A stretch of DNA of 64,000 nucleotides from Sipunculus nudus (GCA_026874595.1 CM049307.1:79150643-79214642), one strand, 5' to 3'. Shown: positions 1 to 10,618, counted from the first letter of the stretch. Numbers and translations: made by a program. Notes: a model not told the origin generated them from the letters alone.

Positions 1-286
1 TAAAGAAATATATAGTAGCTAAAGTCATGTGAAATTTTTTTGGTATATGATGAGTAAATATTAAAAATGGCGAATTTTGTTTAATGGACGTTTGGGTTTT
101 ACAAACAGCATGTTTTTATCACAAATTATCAACATTACTGACGTACAAAAATGTGTAGCCACTTATACGTTAGGGTTTATGTAATGTCTTAATATTAGAT
201 CAGTTGGTTCTTAATTAAGGTTTTCGGACTTTTATTTAATGTTTTGATGAAATTTACTTGCCCGGGGCCAGTGGAGGCAATATACG
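1..286. other. AT-rich non-coding DNA
   Basis: No open frame with recognisable protein content and no repeat structure seen on either strand. It leads into a small GC-richer island (about 260-330) that carries two palindromes. Confidence 0.6.
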
Positions 287-303
287 CGGTTGCCTGGCAA
301 CCG
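287..303. promoter_or_regulatory. Perfect RFX X-box-like palindrome
   Basis: Seen: CGGTTGCC, a single T, then GGCAACCG, a perfect 8-bp inverted repeat. The core GTTGCC-N-GGCAAC fits the known RFX X-box form (GTNRCC, short spacer, RGYAAC). RFX sites often lie upstream of ciliary genes in animals. No gene is recognised nearby, so a regulatory role is inference. Confidence 0.4.
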
Positions 304-313
304 AGTGAAACTA

Positions 314-330
314 GACCGGAATATCCGGTC
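314..330. repeat. 17-bp inverted repeat
   Basis: GACCGGA, then ATA, then TCCGGTC: a perfect 7-bp stem with a 3-nt centre, only 10 bp after the X-box-like palindrome and of the same overall length. Confidence 0.6.
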
Positions 331-1090
331 ATGTGCTCAGGTTTCGGTTCTCTCTAGGAGACGTGTTTTATATTTTTCCGTGTGTTTTGCAGGTTAGTAA
401 CGTTTCTAATATTTTTTTCCACTTATAAACACGTTTTATTGTTAAATAACGAACGTGCATCGGAACAATATGTGTTTTGACAAGTATTGGCTTGTTGAAA
501 TGATATTTTTGTAGTTTTCCCATTCATGTAAAACATTCGCCACCATGCGTTCGCGCCATTTTCTTGATCATGGACCTTGGAGCTGAGCTTCTCCCGCGCT
601 TGTATCAGACAACTTAATTCTAACAAGCTTGTACTAGGGCTTATAATACTGTTTATATATATTGTTAATTAATATATATATACCGTATAGATCATGCAAA
701 TGTTCTAGTTTGAAGCGAGTTCGTGCGGTTTAATTAATGCGCAGATCATGATTCACAGGTTGACTAGTGCAAAGGTCAAAGGTCGTGCCCCCCTAATATA
801 CCAACCGTCTCAAAGCAAAAGCCTTGTACGTGTTTTCATTACCACACATTTTTCATGACATTCTCTTTAAAATGTAGAGAAGTGTCTTATGTAGAAGTTC
901 ATGCCAAAAATTGTAGATTGTTGACCAGTTTTATTTGGTGTATGTTATAACTCTGAAACCGTGCTTTACAGAGATTTATCATTGTAAATCTGTGATATTT
1001 GAAAATTTTATGTTTATCTTATTTTAATTAAGATGCTTGTTTTATCATGGACATAAACTGGTACTGCTAACATAAACCTAATTAATAATT
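331..1090. other. Non-coding DNA, nothing recognised
   Basis: AT-rich sequence. The only longer frames have no recognisable protein character, and no tandem or inverted structure was seen. Confidence 0.6.
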
Positions 1091-1700
1091 GTATCCGCCA
1101 AAACGAAGTTTTGCGGATACTATGTTTTTGACCGGGTTCCGCCGCCGCCGCCGGGTTCGTTTCCGGAGAAATTCTCTGAGACTACTGGACGGATTTTTCC
1201 GAAACTAACACCAATTATCGGGTTACATGTGGACTGGTGCCTTACCAATTGGCCTTGACCTCTGACCTTTCCTCTTTGCCCAGCGTTTGTTTGTGTGTCT
1301 GTTTCCACACATAAACCCACATATCTCGGGAACCGTTTGACCGATCAGGATAGCTTTATAACCTTAACAAAAATGGTGGCGCCACCTTCAGTCATTTTTG
1401 CACAGCGTCCATCTGTTTGTCTGCCTTGTCCATCCATTTTGGAAAGTTTTCTCTTAAATCAGACAGGTGGCACCACATACCTTCCCGTTTTAGATTCGCA
1501 GTATGGGCATGAAATTGTGCATATCCATAGATCTTGGTGGCGCCATCTGCCATTTACATCGTGTGGAGACGATCTGTTCATTTGTTTTAGGTGAAAATTG
1601 CTCATATCTGAGGATGTGTTGGTCTGCAAATTAGGCATGTACAACCACCTTAAAGAGTTTTCTCCTCAACCAGACAGGTGGTGCCACTAACCTTACCATT
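1091..1700 (+). repeat. Dispersed repeat with hairpin head and GGTGGCGCCACC motif
   Basis: It starts with a hairpin at 1091-1120 (GTATCCGC-C-AAAAC, loop GAA, then GTTTTGCGGATAC) and continues with the GGTGGCGCCACC palindrome near 1375 and weaker variants near 1537 and 1677. A similar plan (hairpin head, the 'ggatac' motif, and GGTGGCGCCACC) recurs at 35.7-36.7 kb. That makes this a diverged member of the same broad dispersed-repeat class, probably non-coding. Confidence 0.5.
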
Positions 1701-2072
1701 TTTATAGTATAAATTAATCCCCTTTTCTCAAGAGTGATTAACCTTATTGGCCCCCATATTTGTTGATTTTTTTTTTCAAATTGATAGATGGAAGAAATCT
1801 TTGTCGCTTGTCAGATGGGAAATCAGCATATGACTTATACGATAGTTCCAACATTATGATAATAAAATTTATAAGATTTAGCATTGAGCTCTGACTTTAA
1901 AATTGTTAAATGGTTGCAATTTAAAGTTCAGATATGTCATACTCATGGTAACACTGCATTTGTAGTGTAAGAAAAATTATACTTGAGGGATGCATGTGTG
2001 TCGATGTATTTGTAAACCTCTTCAATTCTCTCTCGATGAAGACATTGTGTTACTTATTTTTCTTGTTTCTTT

Positions 2073-2180
2073 CAGGATTGAAATCTATTCACCCAGGCCC
2101 TCTGTTTGGACCTATAACAATCCCAAGTACCAGGCCTTCAGTGGAAAATATGAATGTGCTATCTGTGGGAAAAAAATAAA
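2073..2180 (+). other. Exon-like segment A (duplicated)
   Basis: A pyrimidine tract ending in TTTCAG precedes an open stretch. A segment similar by eye, with the same acceptor-like lead and a shared TTTGGACCTA core, recurs at 2764-2830. No protein family is recognised. It could be a duplicated exon or simply a local duplication. Confidence 0.2.
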
Positions 2181-2244
2181 TACAAGAAAAAAGGGGCCGC
2201 TAATCCATATAATAAGCATTTTTATGTATGGCATAAACCCTGAC

Positions 2245-2414
2245 CTGAAAAAGTAATATGCGGAGGTAATAAGCAGATGCTGCATTTTCACTGAAGAAGA
2301 AGGCCACAGGTTGCCACCAGTTTTTCAGCATACCTCGCACCATGAACGCTAGCGCCTGATTACATGCAGTGGAAGTACGTCTCAGGAGATGGACCAAACC
2401 ATCCACCTCATCTC
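2245..2414 (-). pseudogene. P-element/THAP9-like transposase relic, exon d
   Basis: The minus strand reads an open stretch containing NQALAFMVRGMLKNWWQPVA followed by a FFFSENAAS-type stretch. This matches the conserved core of P-element/THAP9 transposases, where an ALVFM-RG-...-W-QP-A-YF block follows the metal-binding Asp region. The stretch ends in CAG followed by GTCAGG, a plausible donor at 2244. It is the most 3' recognisable piece of a relic whose other pieces lie at 6.8-9.1 kb on the same strand. The expected exon with the catalytic Asp block between this piece and the one at 6.8 kb was not found; that gap holds repeat-like sequence. The family call is by eye and fairly sure. Activity is very unlikely. 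Confidence 0.65.
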
Positions 2415-2763
2415 TAGAGGCATCACCAAAGTGTCACATCATGTTCAAATTAATAGATGTTCAAAATAATGGGCATATGGTAAGTCCAGGTATATTGATA
2501 TAAAAGTATTCAAAGGTAACATGCATTAATATGAACAGTTAATTGTTTACTTATGAGTATAACTTGTGACTGGTTGAAGTTCAATCCAATTTTAAACTTA
2601 AAGCAACAAGAAATGATACACATAAACTGTTGGTCAGACAAATCAATTTTTAACCAAATATTGATTTAAATTTGTTCCATTTATAAACATACTACATATT
2701 GATTCATTGACATTTCATCAAAAGTGACAAACATGGTGTTTTATATTCTTTCTTGTGTTTTTC

Positions 2764-2830
2764 AGGAGTGACACCTTTCGCCAAGGGCCCCTCTATTTGG
2801 ACCTAAAGTATTAACAAGGACCTTGTTTTC
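2764..2830 (+). other. Exon-like segment B (copy of 2073 segment)
   Basis: This begins after a pyrimidine tract ending TTTTTCAG and shares with 2073-2140 the order GA-TGA-A, GGCCC, TCT-TTTGGACCTA. The frame closes after about a dozen codons, so if it was an exon it is degenerate. Confidence 0.2.
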
Positions 2831-2949
2831 AATTGCAAAACAAAATTAATTCCATACCAGAAAAAATAATTCCTTTTCGAAACATTCCGCAGCTCTTTCT
2901 TGAGTGACATCTCATCAAACGTCACAATACATTGTCAAGAGATCACCGT

Positions 2950-3340
2950 ACCAAAGTTCAGCATATGCTGCTTTTGGAGCAGCTGCTGTATTTCTGCTGT
3001 GATTGTACTCCAATTATGCTGACCAGGGGAGCAGCAAATCAGCAGATGTTAATACCTTCTGGTCCATTCTGCTCTATCTCTGCTACAAGAAACAGCAGTT
3101 TTTTAGCATATGCTCCATTACTGCTCCATCTCAGTATATTTGCAGCAGTTATACTGAAAATCTGCTCTCCTGAAATAACCGTCAAGGCAGACGCAACAAC
3201 TTCTGCTGTATCTCTGCTGCCTCAAGTTGTACAAGAATGGACCAGAGAGCAGATTTGCAGCAGATGCTCACACACTGCTGCTTTGAGACAGTGCCCTCAG
3301 CGACATATAATATTTTCTTAAGTTTGGAGAGCAGTTCTGA
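2950..3340. repeat. CTGCT/AGCAG-rich degenerate tract
   Basis: CTGCT, GCTGC, AGCAG or GAGCAG occurs roughly every 8-15 bases with no fixed period. A 129-codon open frame on the plus strand reflects this composition and resembles no family. A second tract of the same kind lies at 6305-6795. Confidence 0.55.
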
Positions 3341-4490
3341 AGCATATACTGTTTTTTAAAAGACATTCTTCTGTGCAGTTAAATGTAATTCTTTACAAGT
3401 TGGGACAGCATATTTAGAGCAAACCAGTACGCTGAAGGTTTGCTGAAATAAACCATATTAATTACTTAGCCCCGTCCCCCTCCCCTAAGTCCCGACCACC
3501 TTTTTTCTAAATACCTTATTTTACTATTTTAGTAAAGATAATGGCTGTTTTTAAACGTCAATCAGGGCTTAAATTATTTATTATATAAATATATTGGCTA
3601 GCTGATACTGTCGAAGGGACACAATCATCAGACCTTTCCCTCGATTGCTGAATAAAGATTGACATTGAGATTGAAAATATTATCTTAACAGTTTGAGTTA
3701 GGCATTTTTTGGCAGATAAAATAGAAAGGAGATCCAGTAGGCTATTCCAGTGTAATTGTGCGCACTGTATTTCTCAGACCTCTCATAGAAAGAAGATCCA
3801 GTTCTAGTGTAATTGTGCTTGGTAAAGGGGGTCCACTGTTGCCCCGGTGAACACATTGTATCAAATGCCACTTCAACTCGCGCATTTGGATACATGATAC
3901 ACAGCAACACTGCCCGACCTCGAACTTGACTGATCTATAAACCGTGGCCCATGCTCTTTGAAACACTGAAAGCACAAAGCTGGTACCGGTAAGAGGAAAG
4001 GAGGACATATTGTCATCAACAGCACACAAAAATGTAAGTTCTCCACTTTCTTAGCATGTCTGATAGTATCGAATTTAGGCAGATCTGTAATTGTAACTAC
4101 TTTATTTCTAATGGGCTGGTTAACAGGCTCTGGAGATCTGTAAAATAGAAAATCAGCGGAGTTGCTGCACTCTGATGGTCTGCCTATGCGCTTCTCCTGT
4201 GCATGCTCAAGTAGGACATTTTGAAATTGGGGAGGGGAGGGAGACAGATTATAGCGTTAATTAGAGAAAAGGGCCACGGGCTTTGAGTTCCAAACATCTG
4301 AATTTTACAATCTCCCAATTAAAAAACAAATCTTCATTTCTGCTTGCAAGGCGCTAAAAACTGGCTTAGGCTTAGGGCCAGTCATGCTTTTTATGCTCTA
4401 TCTCTTGCTGCAGTCTTGCAGCGCTGACATATATAGTAAACAATACAAGCTCTGCAGCCTCTGGCGGGGAGAGTCTATACTATCTAAGTT
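3341..4490. other. Non-coding DNA
   Basis: No supported gene. It includes a locally repeated stretch near 3722-3800, where an AGAAAG-AGATCCAG-type segment with 'gtgtaattgtg' occurs twice. The short open frames here have no recognisable domain. Confidence 0.5.
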
Positions 4491-4506
4491 TGTACGGATC
4501 CGTACA
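4491..4506. repeat. 16-bp perfect palindrome
   Basis: TGTACGGATCCGTACA reads the same on both strands. No flanking element structure was recognised. Confidence 0.6.
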
Positions 4507-5095
4507 GACCCTCAGACACGTATATGCCTTGTGAAGCGAGAGGACACCAAACAAATCCCATATATTTAGTTGTTACAGATGCTTAGACTCCGTTGGGACC
4601 AAAACTTTTGCTGAATGATCAGCATTAATAAAGTATGGGCACTTACTCTGGATGAAGTCAGATATTGCTTCTTCGTCTGGCCGATGGCGCTTTCCGGTTG
4701 GAACAACCAATAGGAAATTAGCATCATTGACAACACGCGATGTATGATGGGAAGGATGCTTATGAAAATATGGTCTATCCTAGTGCACGGCACTGGCATT
4801 CCTGGGAAAAGCCCCCCTGAATTCATCTTTTGCATAGATTGCCCACCTAATTTGCATGGGATTCCTTTTCCGGCGGTGTCCAGTTGGCATATGCAACAAC
4901 TTAACCCCGGCAGTTCAAAGGATAAAAAACATTTACAGGCGCACATAAAGGTGATATATCGATTTAATTTGATACATAAAAAGTTTATTTCTATATATAA
5001 ATACAAGATTGTTTCTCTATAGCACACCAAGCAGTGATAATTCATGTTACAGGTCCCTCCATGTACGGCAGGGTGAACTCTCACCGCTAGACGGT

Positions 5096-5126
5096 CGGAC
5101 TCCATATCACGGATAAATGGAGTCCG
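5096..5126. repeat. Hairpin with 10-bp stem
   Basis: CGGACTCCAT (5096-5105) and ATGGAGTCCG (5117-5126) form a perfect 10-bp stem with an 11-nt loop. It could be a remnant end of a small inverted-repeat element. Confidence 0.55.
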
Positions 5127-5539
5127 TATGTGGCGGACTACTCTATCTCATGAGTTTATGGGCACAAAGTTGTTCAGAGCAAAATGTAAATTTGGCAATT
5201 AAGGCAATATTTTTTTTTCTGAATTTGTGTCCACCAACAAACAAGAAGGAAAATAATATTCTGTTTAAACAAATTTTTTGTGTATAATACCGACCTCTCC
5301 CATTTTCGAAATTTCTCACCAGGGTTGTTGATTATTATTAATTTTTTTTTAAATAAAAAGTCGGATTTTTTATTTAAATCAGGTTTTTTTATTTAAATCA
5401 ATCTTTTTTTAATTTAAAAATTATGGTCATACTTTACAGAACGTAAACCATATTTAGACTGCTTTTAGACCAATGATAGTGGTCAAGCACACTTTTGAAT
5501 ATTGTGTATTGTAATATTTGGCAGAATATTCCACTAAAG

Positions 5540-5800
5540 AAAGGATTTTAGCTCAGCTGACTATAAGTGATCTGAGCTATAGTCATGGTCCTTTGTCCAT
5601 CTTGCCGGCAGGCCGTTAACAGGGCACGTTTTGAAACCATTGGACCTACGAATCCAAATATTGCATACAGGAAAAGTCCCCAAAATCTCCTACCATACCA
5701 AAACTGGGTCACAAAGTCTTTGTTCCCCAAAGATATTAAGGAAAAACCTCTATTTTTCATTAAAAACTCATTGGTATACTTCAAGACTGCCTAATATCAA
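5540..5800 (-). repeat. Tail end of the CAGCTGA-terminal modular repeat
   Basis: It begins with TTTTAGCTCAGCTGACT, which is the complement of the tail of this family (GTCAGCTGAGCTAAAAA). It then runs through the family's 'gagctatag', 'tttgtcc' and 'gttaacagggca' landmarks in reverse orientation. The short open frames on both strands here are repeat sequence, not genes. Confidence 0.65.
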
Positions 5801-6063
5801 CACCACTGATATTTTTTTTCAGTTTTAATAAACATATTCTTCTATACATTTGCTATGTACATACCAGAAATTAGGTCAGTAAATTTTTGATGTTATGGGC
5901 CCAAAATAATGCACTTTGTAAAAAAATTAGGAAATATATTTACCCATTAAACATTAGAATTGCCGGAGCTAGAGACTTTTTTTAGTAATGTAACTTTATT
6001 TAATCAAGATTCCACTCACTGATAGTTTGAACTGCTGTTTTTATCATTTTTGTTTTCTTTTCA

Positions 6064-6165
6064 GGCTTTCGTCTTATGCATGACAGTGGAACACTTGGCT
6101 GGGATAATGAAAAATGTTATGATGTCATCTACCCAGGGGCAAGAAAAAGAATAAACTTATATTAA
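6064..6165 (+). other. Exon-like segment C, unassigned
   Basis: A pyrimidine tract ending TTTTCAG precedes an open stretch of about 33 codons ending in TAA (it includes GTLGWDNEKCYDV). AATAAA-like sequence follows at 6176-6183. It could be the last exon of an unrecognised plus-strand gene or chance. No family is assigned. Confidence 0.25.
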
Positions 6166-6304
6166 CTGTATATAATTAATAAAATTCTGTTACACATGGA
6201 AAGGTATGTGTTTTCATTTTTTTTAATTGGTGTAAAAGAGAATGCTGCTAAGTGGGCCCTAAAACAAAAACACTATTAAGAAGATTGAGAGCGCAATGTA
6301 ATGT

Positions 6305-6795
6305 GAACATCTATAAACACGGGTCTGCTGCAGGGGAGCACTGCCCCAGGGGAGCAGAGCACACAGTTCTGCTGTAGAAGAGCACTGCTCCAGGACAGCA
6401 CAGATGACTGCTCCAAGAGAGCACTGCTGTTGGAGAGCACTGCTCCAGCAGAGCACATATCTGCTCCAGCAGAGCATACTGCTCGGGTTCTGCTGAAGAA
6501 CTGCTCAATATCTGCTTCTGATATGCAAATAGGCCTGCTCCATGGGAGCACTAATTTAAATAATTGGAACCGCTCAATTTGTGCTGAAACCACTGCTCAA
6601 AATCTGCTGCGCAATACATGGTATATACATGGTATGTGTGGAGCATACTTTCAGCATATAATCCATAGGTCTTGGAGCACATATACAGCATATGCTGTAA
6701 CTGTGCTGAATAACTGCTGCAGATCTGCTGTAAACACTGCTCTGGCTATCTGCTGAAAAATTGCATCTTATGCTGCAAAACTGCTGAATTTTGGT
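6305..6795. repeat. GAGCA/TGCTC-rich degenerate tract
   Basis: Dense TGCTC, GAGCA, CTGCTG and AGCAG words run for nearly 500 bp without a fixed period, and many are locally self-complementary. Overlapping open frames on both strands follow from this composition. It resembles the tract at 2950-3340 and abuts the 3' side of transposase relic exon c, so it may be part of whatever disrupted that gene. Confidence 0.55.
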
Positions 6796-6799
6796 AGGG

Positions 6800-6886
6800 G
6801 TCATGTCTATGGAAGAAACCTTCATAGCCAAAAGCTTCATCACACTTCTACTGATCCCAGGCGTGACTGGAATACCTCTGACAAAT
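6800..6886 (-). pseudogene. P-element/THAP9-like transposase relic, exon c
   Basis: After an acceptor (AAACAG at 6892-6887 on the minus strand) the frame reads FVRGIPVTPGISRSVMKLLA followed by a MKVSSIDM-type stretch. Exon b ends in CG and this piece starts with A, so the joined codon is Arg and the phase fits. P-element/THAP9 transposases have a matching 'I..TPG.....LK.L..K...M' segment just before the first catalytic Asp. Sequence beyond about 6800 turns into the GAGCA-rich tract, with no good donor visible. Confidence 0.6.
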
Positions 6887-6899
6887 CTGTTTAACATTT

Positions 6900-7128
6900 T
6901 TAGTTAAATTTAAAAACAGATGTAACATATGAAATAGGATATTTCATACACATATCATTACACAAGTTAATTTTTCTTTATTAAACTTTAGCTTGATTTA
7001 TACTGTTAATTAAAAATGTCACAAATTTTGATTTTTTTTGTTCATTTCTTAAATATGGTTATTTATTTTTTATGTTGAATAAATTTTTGGTATGTGTAAT
7101 CATGGCTGGAAAATTTATATTCATTTAC
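6900..7128. other. Intronic-like AT-rich DNA of the transposase relic
   Basis: AT-rich, with no coding signal. It lies between relic exons b and c and is bounded by a GTAAAT donor and a CAG acceptor on the minus strand. Confidence 0.45.
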
Positions 7129-7244
7129 CGATGGAGAGTACTTGGGGATGGCATGATGAAGAGCTTTGTTATAAATCGGTAGGTCTGCCTACTACGGAAG
7201 GCAATCCGAGAGCGAGATTTTTTCATGTAAACTTCATCTATGAC
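7129..7244 (-). pseudogene. P-element/THAP9-like transposase relic, exon b
   Basis: It is bounded by a CAG acceptor (7247-7245) and a GTAAAT donor (7128-7123) on the minus strand. One frame starts GHR at the joined codon and then hits TGA. The other reads EVYMKKSRSR and FRSRQTYRFITKLFIMPSPS. Family members read G(R/H)RW...AL.L...SP.AY.FL...F.LPS..TL across this region. The simplest reading is therefore one exon with a small deletion between the GHRW start and EVY. The relic is non-functional unless this is an assembly error. Confidence 0.6.
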
Positions 7245-7289
7245 CTGTAAAACAGAAAGACTTTTATTGATACATTTCATGACGAAATT

Positions 7290-7330
7290 TTAAACAAGGG
7301 ACCCATGGGTCACGGCACTCATGTTAATAA
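7290..7330 (+). repeat. Head-like fragment of the modular repeat
   Basis: ACAAGGGACCCATGGGTCACG resembles the head of the modular repeat copy at 30847 (ACAAGTGACCCATGGGTCAT), including the ACCCATGGGT palindrome. Confidence 0.4.
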
Positions 7331-7474
7331 ATACAAAATATTTATTTATAATTTTGATTTTTATATATCAACATTTTTAAAGTTAGGAGAAAAATGATCT
7401 TGCTATTCTATGATATGCAGGTACTAAATATATGATTGGCAAACTAATAATCGGAATGCCAAGAAAAATCCGGA

Positions 7475-7720
7475 AAAAGTTTTAACTCAGCTGACTGAAA
7501 GTCATCTGAGTTATAGCGAGAACTCTCTGTATATATGTCTGTCGGACCATATGTCTGTTAACAGGGCACAAATCTTAACACTGGCAATATAAAAATATAT
7601 TAGTGTCAAACTAAAGATTTGAACCTAGTTTTTTTCCAAAATGCCATATCAAAATTATAAATTTTCATTATGAAATGATGAGAATTCAAATGTAACCTTA
7701 AATATTTTAGAAATAACAGT
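7475..7720 (-). repeat. Modular repeat, tail end in reverse
   Basis: AACTCAGCTGACTGAAAGTCA, 'gagttatagcg' and 'gttaacagggcacaaatc' appear in the order expected for a reversed copy of the CAGCTGA-terminal family. It lies inside the presumed intron between relic exons b and a. Confidence 0.6.
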
Positions 7721-7817
7721 TATTTCCCCTGATAATATAAGTAACTTTGTCATAGAACTATTTTATCTCAAAGAAATTTTAAGATCAATAATGAACGGAA
7801 TTGTGTAAAATCACAAC

Positions 7818-7977
7818 CTTTGTGTGCTCTGGAGCAGTTTCTAAGCTGTCCTTCAAAGAATCCAACAGTGACTGGCTTCATTCCCAAGTTTTTGACCGCC
7901 TTAACTACCTCGTTTATGGTTAGACAATGTTCTGGTTCTTTTGCCCTTCTGAGTTGCTGCTGCAGTTCAACTACTTT
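7818..7977 (-). pseudogene. P-element/THAP9-like transposase relic, exon a (coiled coil)
   Basis: It is bounded by a CAG acceptor (7980-7978) and an AAAG/GTTGTG donor (7817) on the minus strand, and is open throughout. It reads KVVELQQQLRRAKEP, then FFEGQLRNCSRAHKG at the end. Family members have a coiled coil after the THAP domain and then a conserved F...Q..N....KGRRW segment. Here KG is split by the intron in phase 1 and exon b continues with HR, which fits. No lesion is seen within this piece. Confidence 0.65.
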
Positions 7978-7999
7978 CTGTCAATATTTTATTAGTATT

Positions 8000-8869
8000 G
8001 TATTATATAAAGTATTGTTAAATTGAAATAACAGAACCTTCAAGTTAAAATTTTTTTTTATTAAGAAAAAGCTTAAGGATTATAACCAGGATGTACTTAA
8101 TTCATACTATATTGAGCTGTGTAGGTTTAAAATTATGCAACTGTTGTCTTTTTTTTGTTAACTATATATTTTTAATTAGGAAAATATGTCATAATAAGAT
8201 CTGGTTAAAACCTTGTTAAACTTTTTACTCTGCATTCTTTCTATATATAAAGGTATAAATATATATACAACTTCAGCCAGTTTAAATGTACATTATGGAT
8301 GCATTTCAATATGAGAATTAGTTACATTAGCTATGGGTCTCATATCTGTCAATGCAGGTTTGTGTAGATTTCTCCTGATCACTTCACAATAAGTATGATC
8401 ATTCCAGGAAAAGACCTGAAAATACACCTCGATAATCATACCTTGCTCATCCTTAAATATACACAGCATATTTAAACTAACATGGTGCAAACAGACACAG
8501 ATATTTATCAGATATTAACACAGCTGTATTTTAATTCTCACTTTGGTTTAATTTTAGTTTAATACTTTATAGTGGTATTGTAATAAATACTGCTCAAAAC
8601 ATTGACAACTAGTGTTTATAACTAATTATTTTAAAACAATTTTTAATATTTGAATTTAATATTTTAACAATATTATCTCTTTTGCTAAACTATAAAAAAA
8701 TTTATAACAATAATTTTATGACCTGAAAAAAGTGTTTTTAGCTAGGTAATTGTTCAAGCATTAAGCCGATTCAGGTACAAGACAAACTTTTCACAATAGC
8801 TTAGCTGACCTTGGTTCAGCCTAACTAAAATATAAATATAGCTACATGCCGTGTCAAACTTGCATAAAG
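8000..8869. other. Intronic-like DNA of the transposase relic
   Basis: AT-rich. A 65-codon minus-strand frame at 8293-8490 matches nothing recognised. It could hide a degenerate exon between the THAP piece and the coiled-coil piece, but that is not supported. Confidence 0.35.
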
Positions 8870-9113
8870 TTGAATATGCAGTTGAGAGAATATCATCTCT
8901 GCATGCAGGTGGTTTCCTGACTTTTTTCGCATGATTCTTATTACAGGGAAACAGTGTTGGCACTGCTTACCATATTAGTTTTCTCTCGTTTCGGCGTTCA
9001 TAAACTGCGATGACTCGAATTGCGTGTCACAAAGTCGGCAGTTTTGGTATAGGTATTCCACATCACGATTCATCAGATCTTGTCTGCGACAGTTGTGCAC
9101 CCATCGCTTGCAC
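8870..9113 (-). pseudogene. THAP domain relic (N-terminal part of P-like transposase)
   Basis: After a CACAG acceptor (ending 9114) the minus strand reads CKRWVHNCRRQDLMNRDVEY, then YQNCRLCDTQFESSQFMN. This is the second half of a THAP zinc finger (W..NCRR.DL and C..HF-like CDTQF). The canonical AVPTLF that ends THAP domains is also present (Val at 8963-8961) but in a different frame. Between them one A appears lost from an A run (about 8979-8983), and a TAA stands at 8969-8967 where the family has Asn. The reading frame is therefore broken at two points within 20 bp. The first half of the domain, with the first C-x-C pair, is not seen and was presumably on an upstream exon. Confidence 0.65.
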
Positions 9114-9155
9114 CTGTGCCATTTAAAAACGAAAATCTATGAAATATACTTTATA

Positions 9156-9160
<5 letters not shown>

Positions 9161-9194
<34 letters not shown>
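9161..9194. repeat. (TA)n microsatellite
   Basis: A pure TA run of about 34 bp, just outside the left end of the 9208 element. Confidence 0.9.
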
Positions 9195-9195
<1 letters not shown>

Positions 9196-10528
9196 CAATT
9201 TAATTATCAGTGGCGGATCTAGAGGGGTAGCTTTGGGGGCTGAAGCCCCCCCCCCCCCCCCACTTTCAAGGGTGAAAACATTGTTATCATTTTTTATCAG
9301 AGAGGATTTTCATTACCTTATTTCAGTTGCCGTCATACAAATATCACCCTTTTAACTGAAACATAAAAGTTGAAATCCCAAGGAATCGTTAGGAGAGGCG
9401 CATGTCTACACCAGGATCAGGCATCTTTTTATTCACCCGCCGCTAAGTAAGAGGACTACTAAAATGGGCCGCGTCAGTCAGTCCCTCCGTCCTTTCGTCC
9501 ACCTGTCCTTCAAAATCCGTCCGTCCATCCCACACCATAACTGATGCCACACTTTCATGGTTAACATATAGCCGGGGACCATTGTTGCCCTAGGTCCTTC
9601 CGATTTTTAAATAATTAATTGGGCATTTTCCAACATTGGTTATAGACGTTAAAAATTTCGAATTACAGAATCTATCATCCGTGGCTCCCTCAAGCATTTC
9701 TTATGCAATGCGTTTGAACGTATAAAAGCAAGTTATAGACTAAAGAAGCAACTGCACATATGGAAAGTTAAGCTATACCAGTTAATCAAAATGAACGCTG
9801 GTGAGTAATATATTAATAAGTAGTTAGATAATGATATTCCATCACGAGTTATTTGTTTGCCTTTTTCAATGATGTTTAATGCACTTTAATGTGTATATGT
9901 AGCTGTGTATTTATTTTATGACTGATCAATTAATTGAGATTAAATAATGATTGAAATGTTCACATGATCGTTGGCCACTTATGCTCACATCTCATGTTCA
10001 CACCTATACGACAACTTAAAAAGAGATTATTAATATACCAAAGTCTTATTTTTATTTTAAAATCGGTTGATAGAAAAAAAAATATTTTCCAAAATCATTT
10101 ATTCTATTGCTATGAATTCCCCATTCTTACTGCTTGCTCCAGGAGAGTCTTTATTTGCTGAGTAAATTAATCCTCTGCGAAGCAAGGTTTACCACGCAGT
10201 TATCGACGTTGGTTGATTCGTCTGTTAGCAGCTGTACTCAACAGTTATAGACGGACTTATGAGGAGACCCAGAAAAAAATCCAAAGTAATTTAGAGTTTA
10301 CCTGGATCACAATAATATTTTTATTTAAAAGATGCTTAACTATTGTGGAAAAAAGGCGATCGAAAGACTTTGAAAGGTGTACTTTGATATCCATATCCGT
10401 GGAGTCATGTTTTGTTAATTTGTAGTCTGCAAATATTTAATGTTAAACTGAAATTAAGACTACATGTTTACAATAGATTTAATGTGGTAGTGGCCATCTA
10501 ATACCTCTTTCATTCATTCATCAATAAC

Positions 10529-10529
10529 A

Positions 10530-10590
<61 letters not shown>

Positions 10591-10618
10591 AATATATATA
10601 TATATATACTTATCTATG
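10529..10618. repeat. (TA)n microsatellite
   Basis: A long TA array with a few interruptions (AAAT, ACTT), inside the 9208-10777 element. Confidence 0.9.

Noticed and set aside
2932..3321. 129-codon plus-strand frame
   Set aside because: It lies within the CTGCT-rich tract; composition alone explains it and the peptide has no family features.
5585..5828. Two plus-strand frames near 5.6-5.8 kb
   Set aside because: Sequence belongs to the reversed tail of the modular dispersed repeat.
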